The notes under the pieces were generated by a model. It saw nothing but the letters and a program-made list of their open reading frames with translations. It was not told where the DNA came from and did no database searches. From Dechloromonas sp. UBA6271 (GTDB lineage Bacteria; Pseudomonadota; Gammaproteobacteria; Burkholderiales; Rhodocyclaceae): a DNA stretch of 64,000 nt. The translations under genes and the position numbers were made by a program. The stretch covers positions 84,695-148,694 of the forward strand of contig DJUX01000006.1 in assembly GCA_002440665.1 (NCBI GenBank). The letters are read 5' to 3'. Positions 63,997-64,000 of this stretch are shown piece by piece (the first letter of the stretch is position 1; each line of letters begins with the position of its first letter).

Positions 63997-64000
63997 AAAG

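Overview
The window is a GC-rich betaproteobacterial chromosome segment, most likely from Rhodocyclales (a Dechloromonas/Azonexus-like organism). This rests on protein character and gene order and was not tested by any search. Gene density is high, many junctions are ATGA overlaps, and housekeeping order follows the proteobacterial ancestor: ndk-rlmN-pilW-rodZ-ispG-hisS-yfgM-bamB-der, then hfq-hflX-hflK-hflC-DUF2065-hisZ-purA. There is one tRNA, tRNA-Leu(CAG), and no rRNA, CRISPR array or intact insertion sequence.

Layout. 1-4.2 kb: a nearly complete MmeI-like restriction/methyltransferase fusion, a ParE-type toxin-antitoxin pair and a small unknown gene. 4.3-6 kb: two exported proteins of unknown role. 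6-21.4 kb: the two housekeeping operons (nucleotide, isoprenoid and histidine metabolism, tRNA charging, outer-membrane assembly, GTPases, Hfq, HflKC). 21.4-35.8 kb: an M23 peptidase, tRNA-Leu, rnr-rlmB, an EamA transporter, ArfB, a DEAD-box helicase, a YajD-like HNH protein, Tex with a coupled hydrolase, a gamma-carbonic-anhydrase-like protein and small secreted proteins. 35.8-45 kb: a GltP-type symporter, a CzcCBA-type RND efflux operon and a divergent two-component system. 45-54 kb: RlmJ, a PilZ-like protein, a mutarotase, a membrane diguanylate cyclase, RF3 and others. 54-56.4 kb: YlqF, then a degraded HNH nuclease region that looks acquired. 56.4-59.9 kb: an SHP/diheme cytochrome/cytochrome b operon ending in its own QseBC-like two-component pair. 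59.9-64 kb: a trypsin-like protease, small unknown genes, a secreted cupin, and an SDR next to a truncated AraC-type regulator.

The main unexplained signals are these. (1) A dispersed motif, GTYGACCGYARC, usually preceded by a run of T or A and followed by about MGGC. I counted 19 exact copies of the 12-mer in 64 kb, against roughly 0.1 expected at this GC content. It occurs in genes and gaps, on both strands, and twice as an inverted pair inside a protein linker. (2) Four CTTAAG-like hexamers at exact 11-bp spacing in front of the SHP operon, matching the architecture of PmrA/QseB-family operators. (3) A candidate ~60-nt sRNA with an anti-Shine-Dalgarno CUCCUCC segment and an intrinsic terminator. 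(4) A 38-codon membrane-peptide gene with a good ribosome binding site. (5) An HNH nuclease gene broken by two single-base losses, both in homopolymer runs.
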